From Plotosus lineatus (lineage: Eukaryota > Chordata > Actinopteri > Siluriformes > Plotosidae): a stretch of DNA of 64,000 bases. Positions 1 to 11,215 of this stretch are shown one piece after another. Position numbers and translations under genes: made by a program. Within the stretch, counting starts at the first letter, position 1. Every line of letters starts with the position of its first letter. The stretch spans positions 15,750,001-15,814,000 of the forward strand of contig CM045733.1 of NCBI GenBank assembly GCA_024760905.1, in the 5' to 3' direction. The notes under the pieces were generated by a model. That model had not been told where the DNA came from. It ran no database searches and saw nothing but the letters and a program-made list of their open reading frames with translations.

Positions 1-423
1 CTCACGTTCCTTCTCAGTTCGAATGCGCTGCTGCTCTGCACGGTCTGCACGTCTTCGCTCGATGCGGGTCTTCAGGGCTACAAGCTCGTCTTCCTCTTTC
101 TGCCTGTTGGTAAAGTGTGCCTCAATGAGGCTCTGGAGTTCATTGTAGTCCTTCTCAACGCGTTTACGATGGAGGTCATCAAAGTCTACCTTCTCACCAT
201 CTGGAAGCATGGGAGGGACAATCGTTGGGACATATAACTTAGGTTTAGGCTTGGAGTCTTCTTCCTCTTCTTCTTGTACCTCGTTTCCTTCCTCTGCCTC
301 ATTTTCATCATCCTCTGGTTGAGCAGCCTCCTCTACAGTCTCCTCTTCCTCAACTTCCTCGGTTTCCTCCTGCTCCTCTTCTTCTTCTTCATATTCCTCC
401 ATGATCTCCTCAGTGTCAGACAT
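1..423 (-). CDS. Troponin T, slow/cardiac-like, 5' part of an intronless gene (truncated by window edge)
   Basis: Troponin T anchors the troponin complex on tropomyosin in the thin filament of striated muscle. Reading the minus strand from the ATG at 423-421 gives 141 codons without a stop or splice signal. The protein starts [15 protein letters not shown], the usual start of the family, followed by the acidic Glu-rich N-terminal region (about residues 5-58), a Lys/Pro linker (SKPKPKL) and the conserved tropomyosin-binding start [20 protein letters not shown] (about residues 79-98), then [20 protein letters not shown]. Vertebrate troponin T genes normally split this stretch over many tiny exons, so an unbroken frame indicates a retrocopy or an intronless paralogue. 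Teleosts are reported, as I recall, to have an intronless slow troponin T, which would fit. Family vertebrate size is about 250-300 residues, so roughly half is outside the window. No disabling change is visible. Confidence 0.9.
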   Translation of the reverse strand, partial: MSDTEEIMEEYEEEEEEQEETEEVEEEETVEEAAQPEDDENEAEEGNEVQEEEEEDSKPKPKLYVPTIVPPMLPDGEKVDFDDLHRKRVEKDYNELQSLIEAHFTNRQKEEDELVALKTRIERRRADRAEQQRIRTEKERE

Positions 424-1093
424 TGTATGTGCTGTGCCTGGTATTTGAACAGCAGCTTGAGAAACAGTCTCAGCTCTCCACTTCCACCGGCTGGAGATAA
501 GAAGGCTGAGGGGGGAGGGGAGGGGGGGTGAGCTGTAGTCCATTGGGCGCCATGCACTTTTATAGAGTCCCTTGAACCATGTGACCTCTCTTGAGTGAAA
601 CCCATCAAGCCTTAGACTGTGAAGGGAGGTTTTCGGACAGATGCATCAAGGGCTATTTTCTTCTCGAGACCTTTTTCATTGTCTCTAAGACCCATAAACA
701 GACCTTGACCTCTGGTATGCACTTGCTAACCGGTGTACCAAGTTCTTTTTTCAGTCACAAAACAGATGTACACTTCTGTGACTCTTGATAAATTCTCTCG
801 CAAGTTGTCAGGCATGACATGGAGCTTCTCTTTGTGAGTACGTCTGGTACTGAAAAATGAAAGTTTCTTATGAAAGTTTTTTTAAACCTTTTGGCAAATA
901 AAAATTGTATATAGTTTGTGATTAGTTGGTTATTCAAATGATACAATATTACCTGTGGGGGTGGGAATTATTGTTGTTGTTGTTGTTGTTGTGGTGTATA
1001 TGAACAACTGAATAAAAGTCAAGTCTTCCCAATCAATATGATTTCAGGCTGGTGTTTAGTTGATGGTGATCAATCAATGTTTTATTTTAACAA
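424..1093. other. Upstream region of troponin T, no further gene
   Basis: Apart from the TATA box the stretch holds a pyrimidine/purine-rich leader (about 480-530) and a (TTG)n microsatellite at 971-992. I see no other coding or repeat signature. The segment at about 999-1043 (GAATAAAAGTCAAGTCTTCC and flanks) recurs almost exactly at 2373-2416. Confidence 0.6.
558..564 (-). promoter_or_regulatory. TATA box of the troponin T gene
   Basis: TATAAAA on the minus strand, 135 bp upstream of the start codon, would place transcription start near position 530 and a 5' leader of about 105 nt. A CATGTG E-box core lies just upstream near 580-586. A retrocopy with its own TATA box is likely to be expressed, but this is inference. 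Confidence 0.55.
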
Positions 1094-1921
1094 CACATCC
1101 CTCACTTTCCACGGTTAATTGGGACCGAGATTCCCCCGCGACCACCGAATTCCGCGAAGTAGGATCAACCCCCCCCCCCCCCCAACTGATGTATATGTGT
1201 ATATAATATCAATAAATACATATTCAACGCTATAAATGCTTATAATAACAATTAATCATTCAAAAATAGGGGCAGTGGTGGTCTAGTGGTATAGGGCGCT
1301 GGATTGCTGATCCAAAGGTTGGGGGTTCGAGTCCCACTTTCCATGAGGTTGTCACTGTCCTCCCAGTGCAGCTAACTGGGTTATCAAAGGCGGGCCATGT
1401 CTCTCACTGTCTATGGTGTGAGGCATGTAAAAGAACCATTGCTGACTTTCGTAAAGAGTAGGCTGCAAAGCCGTCGGCGTGTTTCCGCCCTGCGATAGCC
1501 TGGCGAGCTGTCCAGGGTGTACTCTGCCCTCGCCCTGAGTTGGCTGGGATGGGCACCAGCCTCCCCACGACCCTAATTAGGATGAAGCGGTTACAGAAAA
1601 TGAACTGAACTGAACATTCAAAAATAATGCATAAGATGTAAATAAAATATAAATACACACACATACAGACGCGCACACACATGCAGATACATGTGCACAC
1701 ACTCATACTCGCTCATGATGGGAGGTTTTGGGTTGTTTTTTGTTGTTTGTTGAGGTTTTTTTTTTTTTTTTTGCATAATTGGGCTTTTTTCCGGCATTTT
1801 CCTGAACTTTTCCTCTATTCTTCCTTAATTTCCTTCTTTTCTAATTCGATGAATATTTAAAAAAACACCTTGATGCACTGAAGCCGCATGAATTGAAGCG
1901 CGAAGTAGCGAGGGATCCCTG
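1094..1921 (+). mobile_element. Tigger/pogo-like non-autonomous element (GGGATCCCT family), split by a SINE
   Basis: Left end resembles CAGGGATCCCTCACTTTCC (here worn to CATCCCTCACTTTCC) and the right end reads GCGAGGGATCCCTG followed by TA. The same ends and body (CGCGGTTAATTGGGACCGAG, AATAATGCATAAGATGTAAA, GATGCACTGAAG) recur in at least eight places in the window. TA target sites and the terminal wording fit the Tc1/mariner-pogo (Tigger) group. No transposase is present. A SINE sits inside at 1269-1615. Confidence 0.7.
1269..1615 (+). repeat. tRNA-derived SINE, family A, full copy with TSD
   Basis: The head GGGCAGTGGTGGTCTAGTGG carries a tRNA-like A box and GGTTGGGGGTTCGAGTCCC a B box. 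The body follows (GTGCAGCTAACTGGGTTATC, GAACCATTGCTGACTTTCG) and then the shared tail CCAGGGTGTACTCTGCCCTC ... AGCGGTTACAGAAAATGAAC. An 11-bp TSD, ATTCAAAAATA, flanks it (1258-1268 and 1616-1626), which proves insertion into the surrounding Tigger-like element. Confidence 0.85.
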
Positions 1922-2061
1922 TATATCATGGCATAAGACCAGGCCGAGAGGAGGTGAAAATTGTCAGATGGAGTGAAATGATTTCCTTTGTGCTGAAAAG
2001 TCATCTTGCTGGTATACATTGTGTTATACAACATACTTTATCACATCCTACATCATATTTT

Positions 2062-2372
2062 GGGGTTGGTGGCATAGTGGTTATGGTGCTACGCTCATGA
2101 TCGGGAGGTTGTGAGTTCAAATCCCAGTTAGATCCCCACTGTGCTAAGACTCCTGGGCAAGGTCTTAACCACAAGTGTGTCTCTGTTCACCCAGCAGTGT
2201 AAATGGGTACCAGTAAAAATATACTGGGAAGGTAACCTGCGATGGACTCGCGTCCCATCCAGGAGGAGTTGAGCTCCTGGTAGCTTGGTGCTATGGAAAC
2301 CGGGAATAAGCACCGGCCTGATGAGCCACTGGGCTCGAGTGTAAAAAGCTCAACAGACTTTACCTTTATCTT
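2062..2372 (+). repeat. tRNA-derived SINE, family B
   Basis: Head GGTTGGTGGCATAGTGGTTA with B box GGTTGTGAGTTCAAATCCC, body with TGTGCTAAGACTCCTGGGCA and CAGTAAAAATATACTGGGAA, and a tail of GGAGTTGAGCTCCTGG ... GACTTTACCTTTATCTT. Two more copies lie at 5343-5653 and 46634-46940. Confidence 0.75.
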
Positions 2373-2446
2373 ATATGAGCAATTGAATAAAAGTCAAAGT
2401 CTTCCCAATCAATATGGGGTATAACTGGTATAATTTGGGGGGTATA

Positions 2447-2571
2447 ACTGGCCTTGTTTTGTGGCATTTTCCTTAATTTCCTTATTTTTTAATTTTTCGA
2501 TAAATATTTTTGAAAAACCCACGATGCACTGAAGCCGAGAAACTGAAGCACGACGTTGCGGGGGATCCCTG
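2447..2571 (+). mobile_element. Right end of a GGGATCCCT Tigger-like element
   Basis: Only the last ~125 bp (GGCATTTTCCTTAATTTCC ... GCGGGGGATCCCTG) match the family; the left end is missing. Confidence 0.6.
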
Positions 2572-2751
2572 CACTTGTTCAATTAAAGGTACGGTTAATA
2601 CATTTCTGCCCACTTGGTTTGGAATGATGTTCTATTCACAGATATTGTTGGCTTTTTAAAGAAGGAATGAAGCCCTTGTAATTGTTTCTGCATAATATTC
2701 AATCAAAAAAAGAGGAGGCTTCAATTGATTGTCTTATAAATCTGAATCCAA

Positions 2752-3066
2752 CATTCATTCAATCATTTTATGAACCGCTTACTCCTAATTAGGGTCGCGA
2801 GGAGGCTGGCGCCCACCTCAGCTGACTCTGGGTGAGGGCAGAGTACACCCTGGATGGATGGCTCGCCAGGCCATCGTCGAGCAGAAACACACTGACGGCT
2901 TTTGCAGCTACTCTTGTTGAAAATCGGCATTGGTTCTTTTACATGAACCTCACACCATAGACAGTGAGCGACATGGCCGGCCGCCTTGGGTTGTCACCGT
3001 CTCCCCAGTGCAGCTAACTGACTTATCAGTGATCCAGCACGTTACCACCACCAGGCCACCACAGCC
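2752..3066 (-). repeat. SINE family A, internally deleted
   Basis: Reverse copy running from the tail (CATTCATTCAATCATTTTATG, AACCGC) to a worn tRNA head near 3045-3066. Part of the segment between body and B box is missing after AACTGACTTATCA. Confidence 0.75.
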
Positions 3067-3329
3067 CTGAATTTCAACATCTGGTCTGTTTAACTATTGT
3101 ATGTTTGATTCAAAGAAATGAGAGTCATTGTAAACCAAAACACTGTTAAACCAAGTTCTTCTGTGGTTTTTGTAATTTGTGGGCCACTTATGCATTCGTA
3201 GTCACTGTAAATGCCCATTTTTCTAAACACACAAGGAATTAAAATGGTTGTAAACCGTTCCACTGAATTCCTGCGTCACCAATTATCATACGGAGAATAC
3301 ATCCTCGAACTGTATTATTCCGAGTGTTC

Positions 3330-4909
3330 TGTAAAACCAAAAGCAGCTCAACCATTACATATCATAGCAAACAAACAGCACAAGCGAAGGAACCAGCCCA
3401 CTACAGACCTGTCGCCCTGACCTCCCACCTCATTAAGATCATGGAAAGGCTCCTCCTTGAACACCTCCGCTCTATGGTGAGCCCCACCCTAGACCCGCTG
3501 CAGTTTGCCTACAGGCCCAACATCGGAGTAGAAGATGCCGTCATCTACCTTCTGCAGCGGGCACTCACCCACCTGGAGATCGCCGGCAGCGCTGTGAGGG
3601 TCATGTTCTTTGACTTCTCCAGCGCCTTCAACACCATCAGGCCAGCGCGTCTGCGGGGGAAGCTGGAGGACGTGGGAGTGGGACGGGCATCTTGCTGCCT
3701 GGATTATTGACTACCTTACTAACCGTCCACAGTACGTGCGGCTGCGGCTGTAAGTCAAAGGTGGTAGTTTCTAGCACGGGGGGATCGCAGGGCACCGTCT
3801 TCCCACCCTTCCTTTCAAACATCTATACCTCGGACTTCATATATAACACAAACAGCTGCCACCTCCAGAAGTTCTCGGACGACTCCGCCATCGTGGGCCG
3901 TGTGTCAGAGGGGAACGAGCTGGAGTACCGGTCGGTCATCGTCGACTTCGTGGACTGGTGTGAGCGCAACCACCTGTGCTTGAACACTAGGAAGGACGAA
4001 GGAGATGGTGGTCGACTTCAGGAGAAACACTCAAACACACACACACACACATTTACTAGTGAACATCCAGGGACAGGACATTGAGACAGTGGACAGTTTC
4101 AAGTACCTGGGTGTTCACCTTAACAATAAACTGGACTGGTCCCACAACACCAACGCCCTGTACAAGAAGGGCCAGAGTCGCCTCCACCTTCTGAGGAGAC
4201 TCGGGTCCTTCGGCATATGCAGACCTCTGCTCAGGACATTTTATGACTCTGTGGTAGCCTCTGCAATCCTCTACGCTGCCATCTGCTGGGCCCGGGCAGC
4301 ACAGAGCGGGACAGAAAGAGACTGAACAAGCTGGTCAGGAGGGCCAGCTCTGTCCTCGGCTGCCCACTGGACTCTGTGGAGGAGGTGAGTGAGAGGAGGA
4401 TGGTAGCAAAGCTCACATCCATCCTGTCCAACAGCTCTCACCCACTGCACCAGACTGTCGAGGAGCTAAGCAGCTCCTTCAGTGGACGACTGAGGCATCC
4501 TCAGTGCAGGAGGGAGCGCTACCAGGTCGTTCATTCCCACCGCTATCAGACTGTACAACGCCACTTTGTAACTGTCTGTGAAAATACCGGTTATGTGCAA
4601 TAAAAACCCCGCGCACTTTAATCAACCACATCTACCCCACTGACTGTCAACCATATCAACCCATCTACTCTGCACTCAGATACATTACACTTTAATATAG
4701 GCCAATCTATAAAGTTGCTCCATTCTTTTCTTTTATTGTTTAGTAATTTATACTATTTATGTATCTATTTATTTATTTACTTATATATGTATGTGTGTAT
4801 GTTCGTACTTGTATCTATTTTTGCACCCCCTACTGATAGTACCTCAAGAGCCTGTAACAGTGAATTTCTCCATTGTGAGATTAATAAAGCTGTATCTTAT
4901 CTTATCTTA
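3330..4909 (+). mobile_element. 5'-truncated, frameshifted L2/Rex1-type LINE with reverse transcriptase remnants
   Basis: Translations in shifting frames show reverse-transcriptase motifs: HYRPVALTSHLIKIMERLL (about 3390-3450), DPLQFAYRPNIGVEDAVIYL (about 3492-3551), the catalytic FDFSSAFNTI (about 3609-3638), LQKFSDDSAIVG as the worn YxDD block (about 3865-3900), and FKYLGVHLNNKLDW (about 4098-4139). The frame changes near 3700, 4010 and 4320, so it is a pseudogene. The 3' end ATTAATAAAGCTGT runs into TATCT repeats (4891-4909), the simple tail typical of L2-like fish LINEs. The 5' border is uncertain and no endonuclease domain is left. A short CA run interrupts it near 4030. Confidence 0.8.
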
Positions 4910-5185
4910 AAGTCAGTTCAGACATGGCACAGAAAGCGGTGCATCATGGGTATTTGAAGGACCGTAAAACGTCCAATTTAATACATCCCATTCAATCAGA
5001 AGTGAAATCGTGTGAAATCGGAACAGAAAGACTAAAAGAATAACTTCAGAGCCTTAAGGATTGCCTCAACTTTCATTTTAGTTTGACCCAAGGGTCTTAT
5101 TGAGTTGAGGAAAGTTACAGGTCTTGTTTAAAGACTCAATGTACACAAAGAACATAAATATAATACTAAATGAGAGGTTCAGAAA

Positions 5186-5188
<3 letters not shown>
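4910..5188. other. Unique AT-rich DNA
   Basis: No gene or recognisable repeat seen. Confidence 0.5.
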
Positions 5189-5232
<44 letters not shown>

Positions 5233-5236
5233 TATA
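5189..5236. repeat. (TA)n/(CA)n microsatellite
   Basis: About 15 TA units run into about 7 CA units, directly before a Tigger-like terminus. Confidence 0.9.
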
Positions 5237-5342
5237 CAGGGATCCCTCACTCTCCGCGGTTTATTGGGACCGAGATTCCCCTGCAACTGCCGATTTCCAC
5301 GAAGTAGTATCAACCCCCTTAACTGACATATGCGTACATGTA
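5237..5342 (+). mobile_element. Left end of a GGGATCCCT Tigger-like element
   Basis: Begins CAGGGATCCCTCACTCTCCG and breaks off at about 5342, where a SINE B copy begins. Internal sequence through ATTTCCACGAAGTAG matches the other copies. Confidence 0.7.
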
Positions 5343-5653
5343 AAGGTAAGGTAAAGTCCTATGGGCTTTTTATACCCAAGCCATAGTGGCTCATCAGGCC
5401 GGTACTTATCCGCGGTTTCCATCAGGTGAAGCGACTAGGAGTTCAACTCCTCCTGGATGGGATGCTAATCCATCGCAGGTTACCTTCCCAGTATATTTTT
5501 ACTGGTTCCCATTTATACTGCTGGGTGAACAGAGGCACACTTGTGGTTAAGACCTTGCCCAGGGGTCTTAGTACAGTGGGGGTCTAACCGAGATTTGAAC
5601 TCACAACCTCCCGATCGTGAGCGCAGCACCATAACCACTATGCCACCGGCTCC
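5343..5653 (-). repeat. SINE family B, reverse copy
   Basis: Tail first (AAGGTAAGGTAAAGTCC) and tRNA-like head last (AACCACTATGCCACCGGCTCC at the right end). It lies between two ends of the GGGATCCCT Tigger-like family. Confidence 0.75.
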
Positions 5654-5670
5654 ATTTTATTATCTATATA

Positions 5671-6122
5671 CAGGGTTCCTTCACTTTCTGTGGTTAATGG
5701 GGACCAAGACCCCCGTGACCGCTGATTTCTGCAAAGTAGGATCGGCCTCCCCTGACTGATGTATACGTACATGTATATGTATATGTGTATATAATATCAA
5801 TAACTACATATTCAATGCTATAAATGCTTATAATAACAATTAAACATTAAAAAATAATGCATAAGATGTAAATAAAATATAAATACACACATACAGACAC
5901 GCACACACAGATTTGTACCTCACATAAAAATGTAAGTAGTTTTGATTTGGGGTTTTGGGTTGTTTTTTTTGGGTGTGTTTTTGCATAATTAGCTTTGTTT
6001 TGTGGCATTTTTCTTAACTTTTCCCTCTGGTCTTCCTTAATTTCCTTATTTTTTAATTCGATGAATATTTTAAAAAATACAAAGTCGCATGAGTTGAAGT
6101 GCGAAGTAACGAAGGATCACTG
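5671..6122 (+). mobile_element. Complete GGGATCCCT Tigger-like element
   Basis: Runs from CAGGGTTCCTTCACTTTCTG (preceded by TA) to GAAGTAACGAAGGATCACTG (followed by TA), 452 bp. It has no coding capacity and is flanked by the dinucleotide TA on both sides. Confidence 0.75.
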
Positions 6123-6130
6123 TATACATA

Positions 6131-6876
6131 CGAGGCACGAAATTAAGGAAATTGTCCACTGGACAGGGGGGGGGCGGGCGAAGAAAAAATCTGCAGGACC
6201 CCGAAGAATTTTACTGGACCCCACTTTTTCTGGAATGATTATAATTATGTGATAATCTGTTATTATTATTTTTCGTTGACTTGTTCACCTGTCTGTATGT
6301 TTGGTGTACAATCGCTATTATGTCTGAATAAGAAACAAACATATAAACCAATTAGTTCTACATAGTTATCTTTAAATAACAAAGTCGTGCATTAACTGAA
6401 ACTTTCAAAGTGTGGGTGGAGTCATTGGTCCTGTTTGGACGTAGATTTTGTCTGCTTTGACGTCGTTAGTTACAGTTAAATTGTTATTATTATACTCACA
6501 GATTAGCAGCAAACCCGTAAGTTACTGGCACGTGATTCAAATTTAGCCAATGGCTGAGAGCTTTTCTTTTTCCCTCCTGCTGATTGGTTGCAGATGATGT
6601 GTACGCCTCTTTTTTTCTCTTTCGCACACATCAACGTGATTGTTTGAATTGTAAATTCGTGTTTTTTTGTGTGTTTTTAATGATTATTTAAGCCCTGTGA
6701 TGCCACTCAAACACCCAGCATCTTCTCTAGCTTCTGGTAAGGAGCATTCACTGAAGTGTCATATCATAGGTGATGGTAGATTGTTAATTTTACTGAAAAG
6801 GCCTTCTGCCTGACACGGACCTCCCACAAAAATGCCAGCAAATGCCGGTGGACCGGCACTAATTTTGCGCCCTGAT
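6131..6876. repeat. Composite repeat, possible worn hAT element with an inverted Tigger-like fragment inside
   Basis: Left border CGAGGCACGAAATTA and right border TAATTTTGCGCCCTG are imperfect inverted repeats of a form seen in hAT elements. The middle (about 6470-6715) is the reverse complement of about 8700-8930 in another element (shared words GCACGTGATTCAAATTTAGCC and GCCATTGGCTAAATTTGAATC in opposite orientation). No clear 8-bp TSD was found, so the hAT label is tentative. Confidence 0.4.
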
Positions 6877-6897
6877 ATTTTTTTTTTTATATATATA

Positions 6898-6904
6898 GAT
6901 AAAA

Positions 6905-6986
<82 letters not shown>
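6898..6986. repeat. Poly-A, (TA)n and (CA)n tract
   Basis: A run of about 22 A is followed by about 17 TA and about 17 CA units. Confidence 0.9.
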
Positions 6987-6987
<1 letters not shown>

Positions 6988-7145
6988 CAATGGAATTATG
7001 GGTAAATGTGATGTGGGCGGGCAGAGATGTTACTGGTATCTGGTTCTGTAGTAGGATAATTTCTCTGAAATCATTTTAGTGTGGAAAAAGTGTCATAGTT
7101 ACCATGGACCTGTCGAACAAAAAGCCCAATTTATTACAGAACTCC

Positions 7146-7190
7146 TCTGAATCAGAATCAGAATCCTTTATTGATTCCAGAGGAAATCGT
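7146..7190 (+). repeat. LINE 3'-end fragment
   Basis: ATCAGAATCAGAATCCTTTATTG followed by ATTCCAGAGGAAAT is a common worn 3' end of fish LINEs; a sister fragment lies at 40998-41035. The rest of 7191-7967 shows no gene or repeat I recognise. Confidence 0.5.
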
Positions 7191-7967
7191 GTAACCTTAG
7201 AACACAGCGTTATAATACACTCAGTGGCTCATTTTCATAGTTTCCCATTTATAGATGCACTTTGTCGGTGCACATTTGCCTGTAGTGTAGACCATCTGTT
7301 ATTATTCGGTTTCACACACAAACCCCCTCCCCCCATCAATCAATCAATCAATCAACGGAAAGGAATCACCCTAGGACCGGAAATTACCGGTGCATCATTC
7401 TCGGCACAGCAGTAATACCAACATGACTCACAGTTTTGCTATAAGACAATAAACTCGCTGCTCAGTGAATATACAGTGGCTTTACTGCACTCCACAAATA
7501 GCTTCCTGTTATCATGTGAAATCCTGTCAGACTCACACCATGCCTTTGTGGCATTTGCAAGTGGCAGGTGGTGGTTGCTTTTAAATCCAGCCTCTGTTAG
7601 GACACAAGCGGTGAGGAACAGCTGTGGCTATCAATAGAAGCACTTGTGATAACAGATAAGGACTGAAATTAACCAGAACCAGTATCCTGACTTCATACGT
7701 CATCCTGTACCCAGACGAAAAGGCATGTGCGTAGAAAAGTATAATGGAAAAATGTCTCAGCATTAACAGTGGCAAATTTTTGAATACTCAAAGGATCCAG
7801 TGGAAGAGCAGACCTGGTTTTTATGTTGCTTGTGGTACTGTATAGTTTGAAACATAAAACTTAACAACACTAATAGGAATTATGGAAGAAAATTAAAAGC
7901 TCAAGTATTTAATATGATGTATACGTGTCCCTGTTACCTATAAACTAAATACTGTATAATGAGGGTG

Positions 7968-8281
7968 AAACAGTGGCATAGCGGTTAGCACGTCCACCTC
8001 ACAGGAAGAAGGTCCTGGGTTCGAGCATTTCTGTGTGGTGTTTTCATGCTTGTGTGGGTTTTCTCAAAGTAATCTATTTTGTCCCCAGTAGTCCAAAGAC
8101 ATGCAAATTAATCTAACTGGCTGTTCTAAAATTGCCCCTGTGTGTAGATGTGAGTGCGTGTGACCCTGAGATGGTCTGGCGAGTAGTTCCAAAGTGTACC
8201 TAGTGTCCACTACGATAGGTTCCAACCTCACCGCAACCAAAGTAGGACTAAGTGGTTGGGCCAATGAGTGAGTGAGCGGAG
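7968..8281 (+). repeat. tRNA-derived SINE, family C
   Basis: Head with GGCATAGCGGTTAGCACG (A box region) and GGTCCTGGGTTCGAGC (B box), followed by the body TTTCTGTGTGGTG ... GTCCAAAGACATGCAAATTA and the same tail as family A (TAGTGTCCACTACGATAGGTT ... AGTGAGTGAGCGG). Confidence 0.75.
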
Positions 8282-8440
8282 TAAAATATATTAAACGTAT
8301 ACTACGTGGGAATGGTGTAATCTGATTGGTTTAGTACTTTGGAATAGGATGATATTTCCATGACAACTGAGACGAATGTCTGAAACTATTAAAAATATAT
8401 AAACCATCAATCAAAATCTCATTTTTAGTTTGTTTTAGTA

Positions 8441-8981
8441 CAGTAGGCTCCCGTTTTTCACAATGGTTCGGTTCCGACCCTTCTCGCAGATCGAGAAAAT
8501 CCACAAGTTGACGCAGTTGTAAAACCCGTATGATATGATATTACATACACTAAAATATGCTTCTTAAACACATTCTATAGCCAGTCTTACTCATTAATAC
8601 AGTAATAATGCAGTAAAATGTAGTAATGATTAATTAAAAACTTTTTAATTTTGTACTGTGATAATATTTATAAAGGAATAAAGTGCTTTAGGCTCCGTAC
8701 CAGAAGGGCGTTTGAGTGACATCATAGGGCTTAAATGATCATTAAAAACGACGAAAAAAAAACATGAATTCGCAATTCAAGCAATCATGTTTATTGACGT
8801 GTGCAAAGGAGAAAAAAAAAATGTGTACACATCAACTGTAACCAATCAGCAAGAGGGAGAAACAAAAGCTCTCAGCCATTGGCTAAATTTGAATCACGTG
8901 CCAGTTATTTCCAGGTTTGTCGCCAATCTGCGAGTATGCGGGAGCGCGAGTGCTGAACCGCGAATGTTCAACGGCCTACTG
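8441..8981 (+). mobile_element. Tigger/pogo-like element (CAGTAGGC family)
   Basis: Starts CAGTAGGCTCCCG after TA and ends CAACGGCCTACTG before TA, so the ends are inverted repeats and the target is TA. It is 541 bp and non-coding. A larger relative occupies 38787-40220, and an inverted internal fragment is in 6470-6715. Confidence 0.75.
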
Positions 8982-9179
8982 TATATACCTAACTATTTAG
9001 TCTCCTCTAGAGAACTATACAGGAAGATCCAGCTCATCTTTGGAGAAAATTTGTTTAAACTGGACACCCGCTTCATTCTTTGATTACTGTACTAGCTTTA
9101 TTTTTTTTTTAATATGAAGGAAAGGTAACTACAGACTAACCTAATCCTAATACCTGTACTTGTGGTTTGAAGAATTAGA

Positions 9180-11111
9180 GACCATGACTATTTACACTGT
9201 ATTTATTAAACAAGCACACAAGTGAACAATTAGCACAACATGATGAACTACACGCTGTTTCAAATACATAGCTAACAACTGCATGAGAACAAGACGTAGC
9301 TCTAAGAAGGTAGATTGAGCAACGACAATATGAGAGAACAGTAACGAGGTGAAAGTTCAGGAAAAAAACCCCAGACACTGTGGGAGGGACAGAGAATGAG
9401 AAAAGAATAACAGCTGATTCACAGTTATTCATATCAAAAATATATCAGAAGGTCTAAATACTAAATGAAAGAGAAAGCTCATACAATAGCAAATATACAG
9501 TTTGTATGAGAGTATTAAACAAATTCTTATATACAGCGAATCTTTGAGCCAAGAGAAGTCCTAACACTCACTGAGAGAAGAACATTGTCATGATGAATAT
9601 TTTTTCCCTTCCAAGGTTGGTGAGAGTATTGGTGTCGGCGAGGGCGTAGTCCAAGTGATAAGGTGAAGGAGTGCTTACATAAATGCATCCCAGACAGAAA
9701 AAACACCCGAATTAACCTTTATTAGTTTTATATATGTATAGAAATGTAATCACTCATCGTAACACGCCAATCAGGGTACGTATGGGTGTGTCTTTGTATT
9801 TGAGGGCAGATCTTCGTTTTTTTTCTTCAGGACACTATGATCACACCTGAAAACCTATTGAGACACATATAGAAAGAAAAACTGTATTGTGATATATTCT
9901 TTTGTTGAAGAGATGCAGGCAATAATAAGAACAATAACAAAATATTGCAGTCAGATGAACCTCAAATAAAATATTTAATGCTATTGAGGCCATTTTAATC
10001 CCTTGTTTCAAAGATCTGTTGATATTAATATTTGAAATTTCTCAAAAATAAATAAGTACATAAATAAATAAAATTAAATTAAACTTGCAAAAACATTTCA
10101 AATTTATTGTGCACTCCTCAAGTGAAGATTGGTGGGAATTATACAGAAATTTTTGGGCCAATTTCGGTCCTTTCATCATCTTCTCACAGCAGCTACTGTA
10201 ACTCCATCATGAACATCTACGCATGTGGCCCTACCCATCAGAAGCATCACTTCGAACATCAGGCTGGTGTCTCGAATCCACTTTGATCTACAAAGTGTGT
10301 GCACATGAAATGTCTGGCAACTGAGACTTTTGAAAATGATACAGCACGAGCGAACTGTTTAACACAGGGTTCTGTTGTTTTTGTTGTTGTCATTTTTGAA
10401 AGTAGAGACTTCAGATTTCACTCTACATGCAAATATTCTGAACCCTGAGCTGATGTCAGCAGCATCAAAAGCTTCCTCGGGGTTCAGGCGGTTTTAGTCC
10501 CACCCTCAGAGGCGAGGTGAGATGAAAGGGGAGGTCGATAAAACATTTTAGGGAACCTCCTTTATGAAGGGTATGGAAAACATTGATCGTATATTTCACT
10601 GGTCCGTTTAAAGCAGGAGCTTCAACAGAATATACAGAGTAGGAAAAATACTACATGTACCGAATCAGCTCAGGACAGAACACTGGATTCAAATGATTAA
10701 TTATTTAAATCAAAACACTAGTTCAAGGCCTTGAATACAATCAATACAAGAAAGAGGGAAAATTCTTTTGTTGAAGAAAACATAACATCTGTTCTTAAAA
10801 TGATTTTTAATTCTCATGTCTTGGGCTTACATGATAGAAAATCAGCCAAACAAGGAATTAAAAAAAAAACTCAACAACAACAATGGCCTTATTTGCTATT
10901 TAAGCACAAATGACGATGAGAGTAACAACAAACTGATGAACAACCAGGAGCTTGAAAATATCTTAAATAGCGAGTAGTTAAGTCATATAACCAAATCAAA
11001 TAATACAACGCAGGCCAAAGGCCGTTCAACACTGAGCCTTGATTAGCTGGAACCTATACTGAATACGAGCTAAACAGTGGTATCATATGTAAAGAAACCA
11101 AACCTGGCTGT
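9180..11111 (-). other. cry1: Probable cry1 3' untranslated region
   Basis: Downstream of the cry1 stop codon (11112-11114) about 1.9 kb is free of recognisable repeats, unlike the rest of the window, as expected for a long 3' UTR. AATAAA signals on the minus strand occur at 9718-9723 and 9202-9207; either could end the transcript. No coding signal of another gene is visible. Confidence 0.45.
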
Positions 11112-11215
11112 TTAAGGACTGTGCTGTCTCTGGACTTTGGTGCTTGTGGTGTGACCAGAGTCCTCGCTGTGGCGCTTTCCAGAGATTAGTACAGTGCTGG
11201 AGTGATGTCCTCGTC
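11112..11215 (-). CDS. cry1: cry1 coding exon 13 (last)
   Basis: Acceptor CTCCCAG. Encodes [20 protein letters not shown] and [13 protein letters not shown], then TAA at 11114-11112. The GKR...KVQRQ ending is typical of CRY1. Confidence 0.9.

Noticed and set aside
973..992. CRISPR-like or regular tandem arrays
   Set aside because: All regular repeats in the window are microsatellites or dispersed transposon families; there is no repeat-spacer pattern.
1269..1345. tRNA genes at the SINE heads (for example 1269, 38389, 55632)
   Set aside because: Only the A and B boxes are kept, acceptor stems do not pair, and all continue into SINE bodies.
2310..2340. CTGATGAG in SINE family B (also 5383-5392 and 46671-46680, reversed) as another hammerhead core
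   Set aside because: A small stem can form after it, but no CGAAA follows at the needed place and no matching stem I exists.
6530..8900. CACGTG E-boxes at about 6529 and 8896
   Set aside because: They are copies of the same sequence within Tigger-like elements, not near a gene start.
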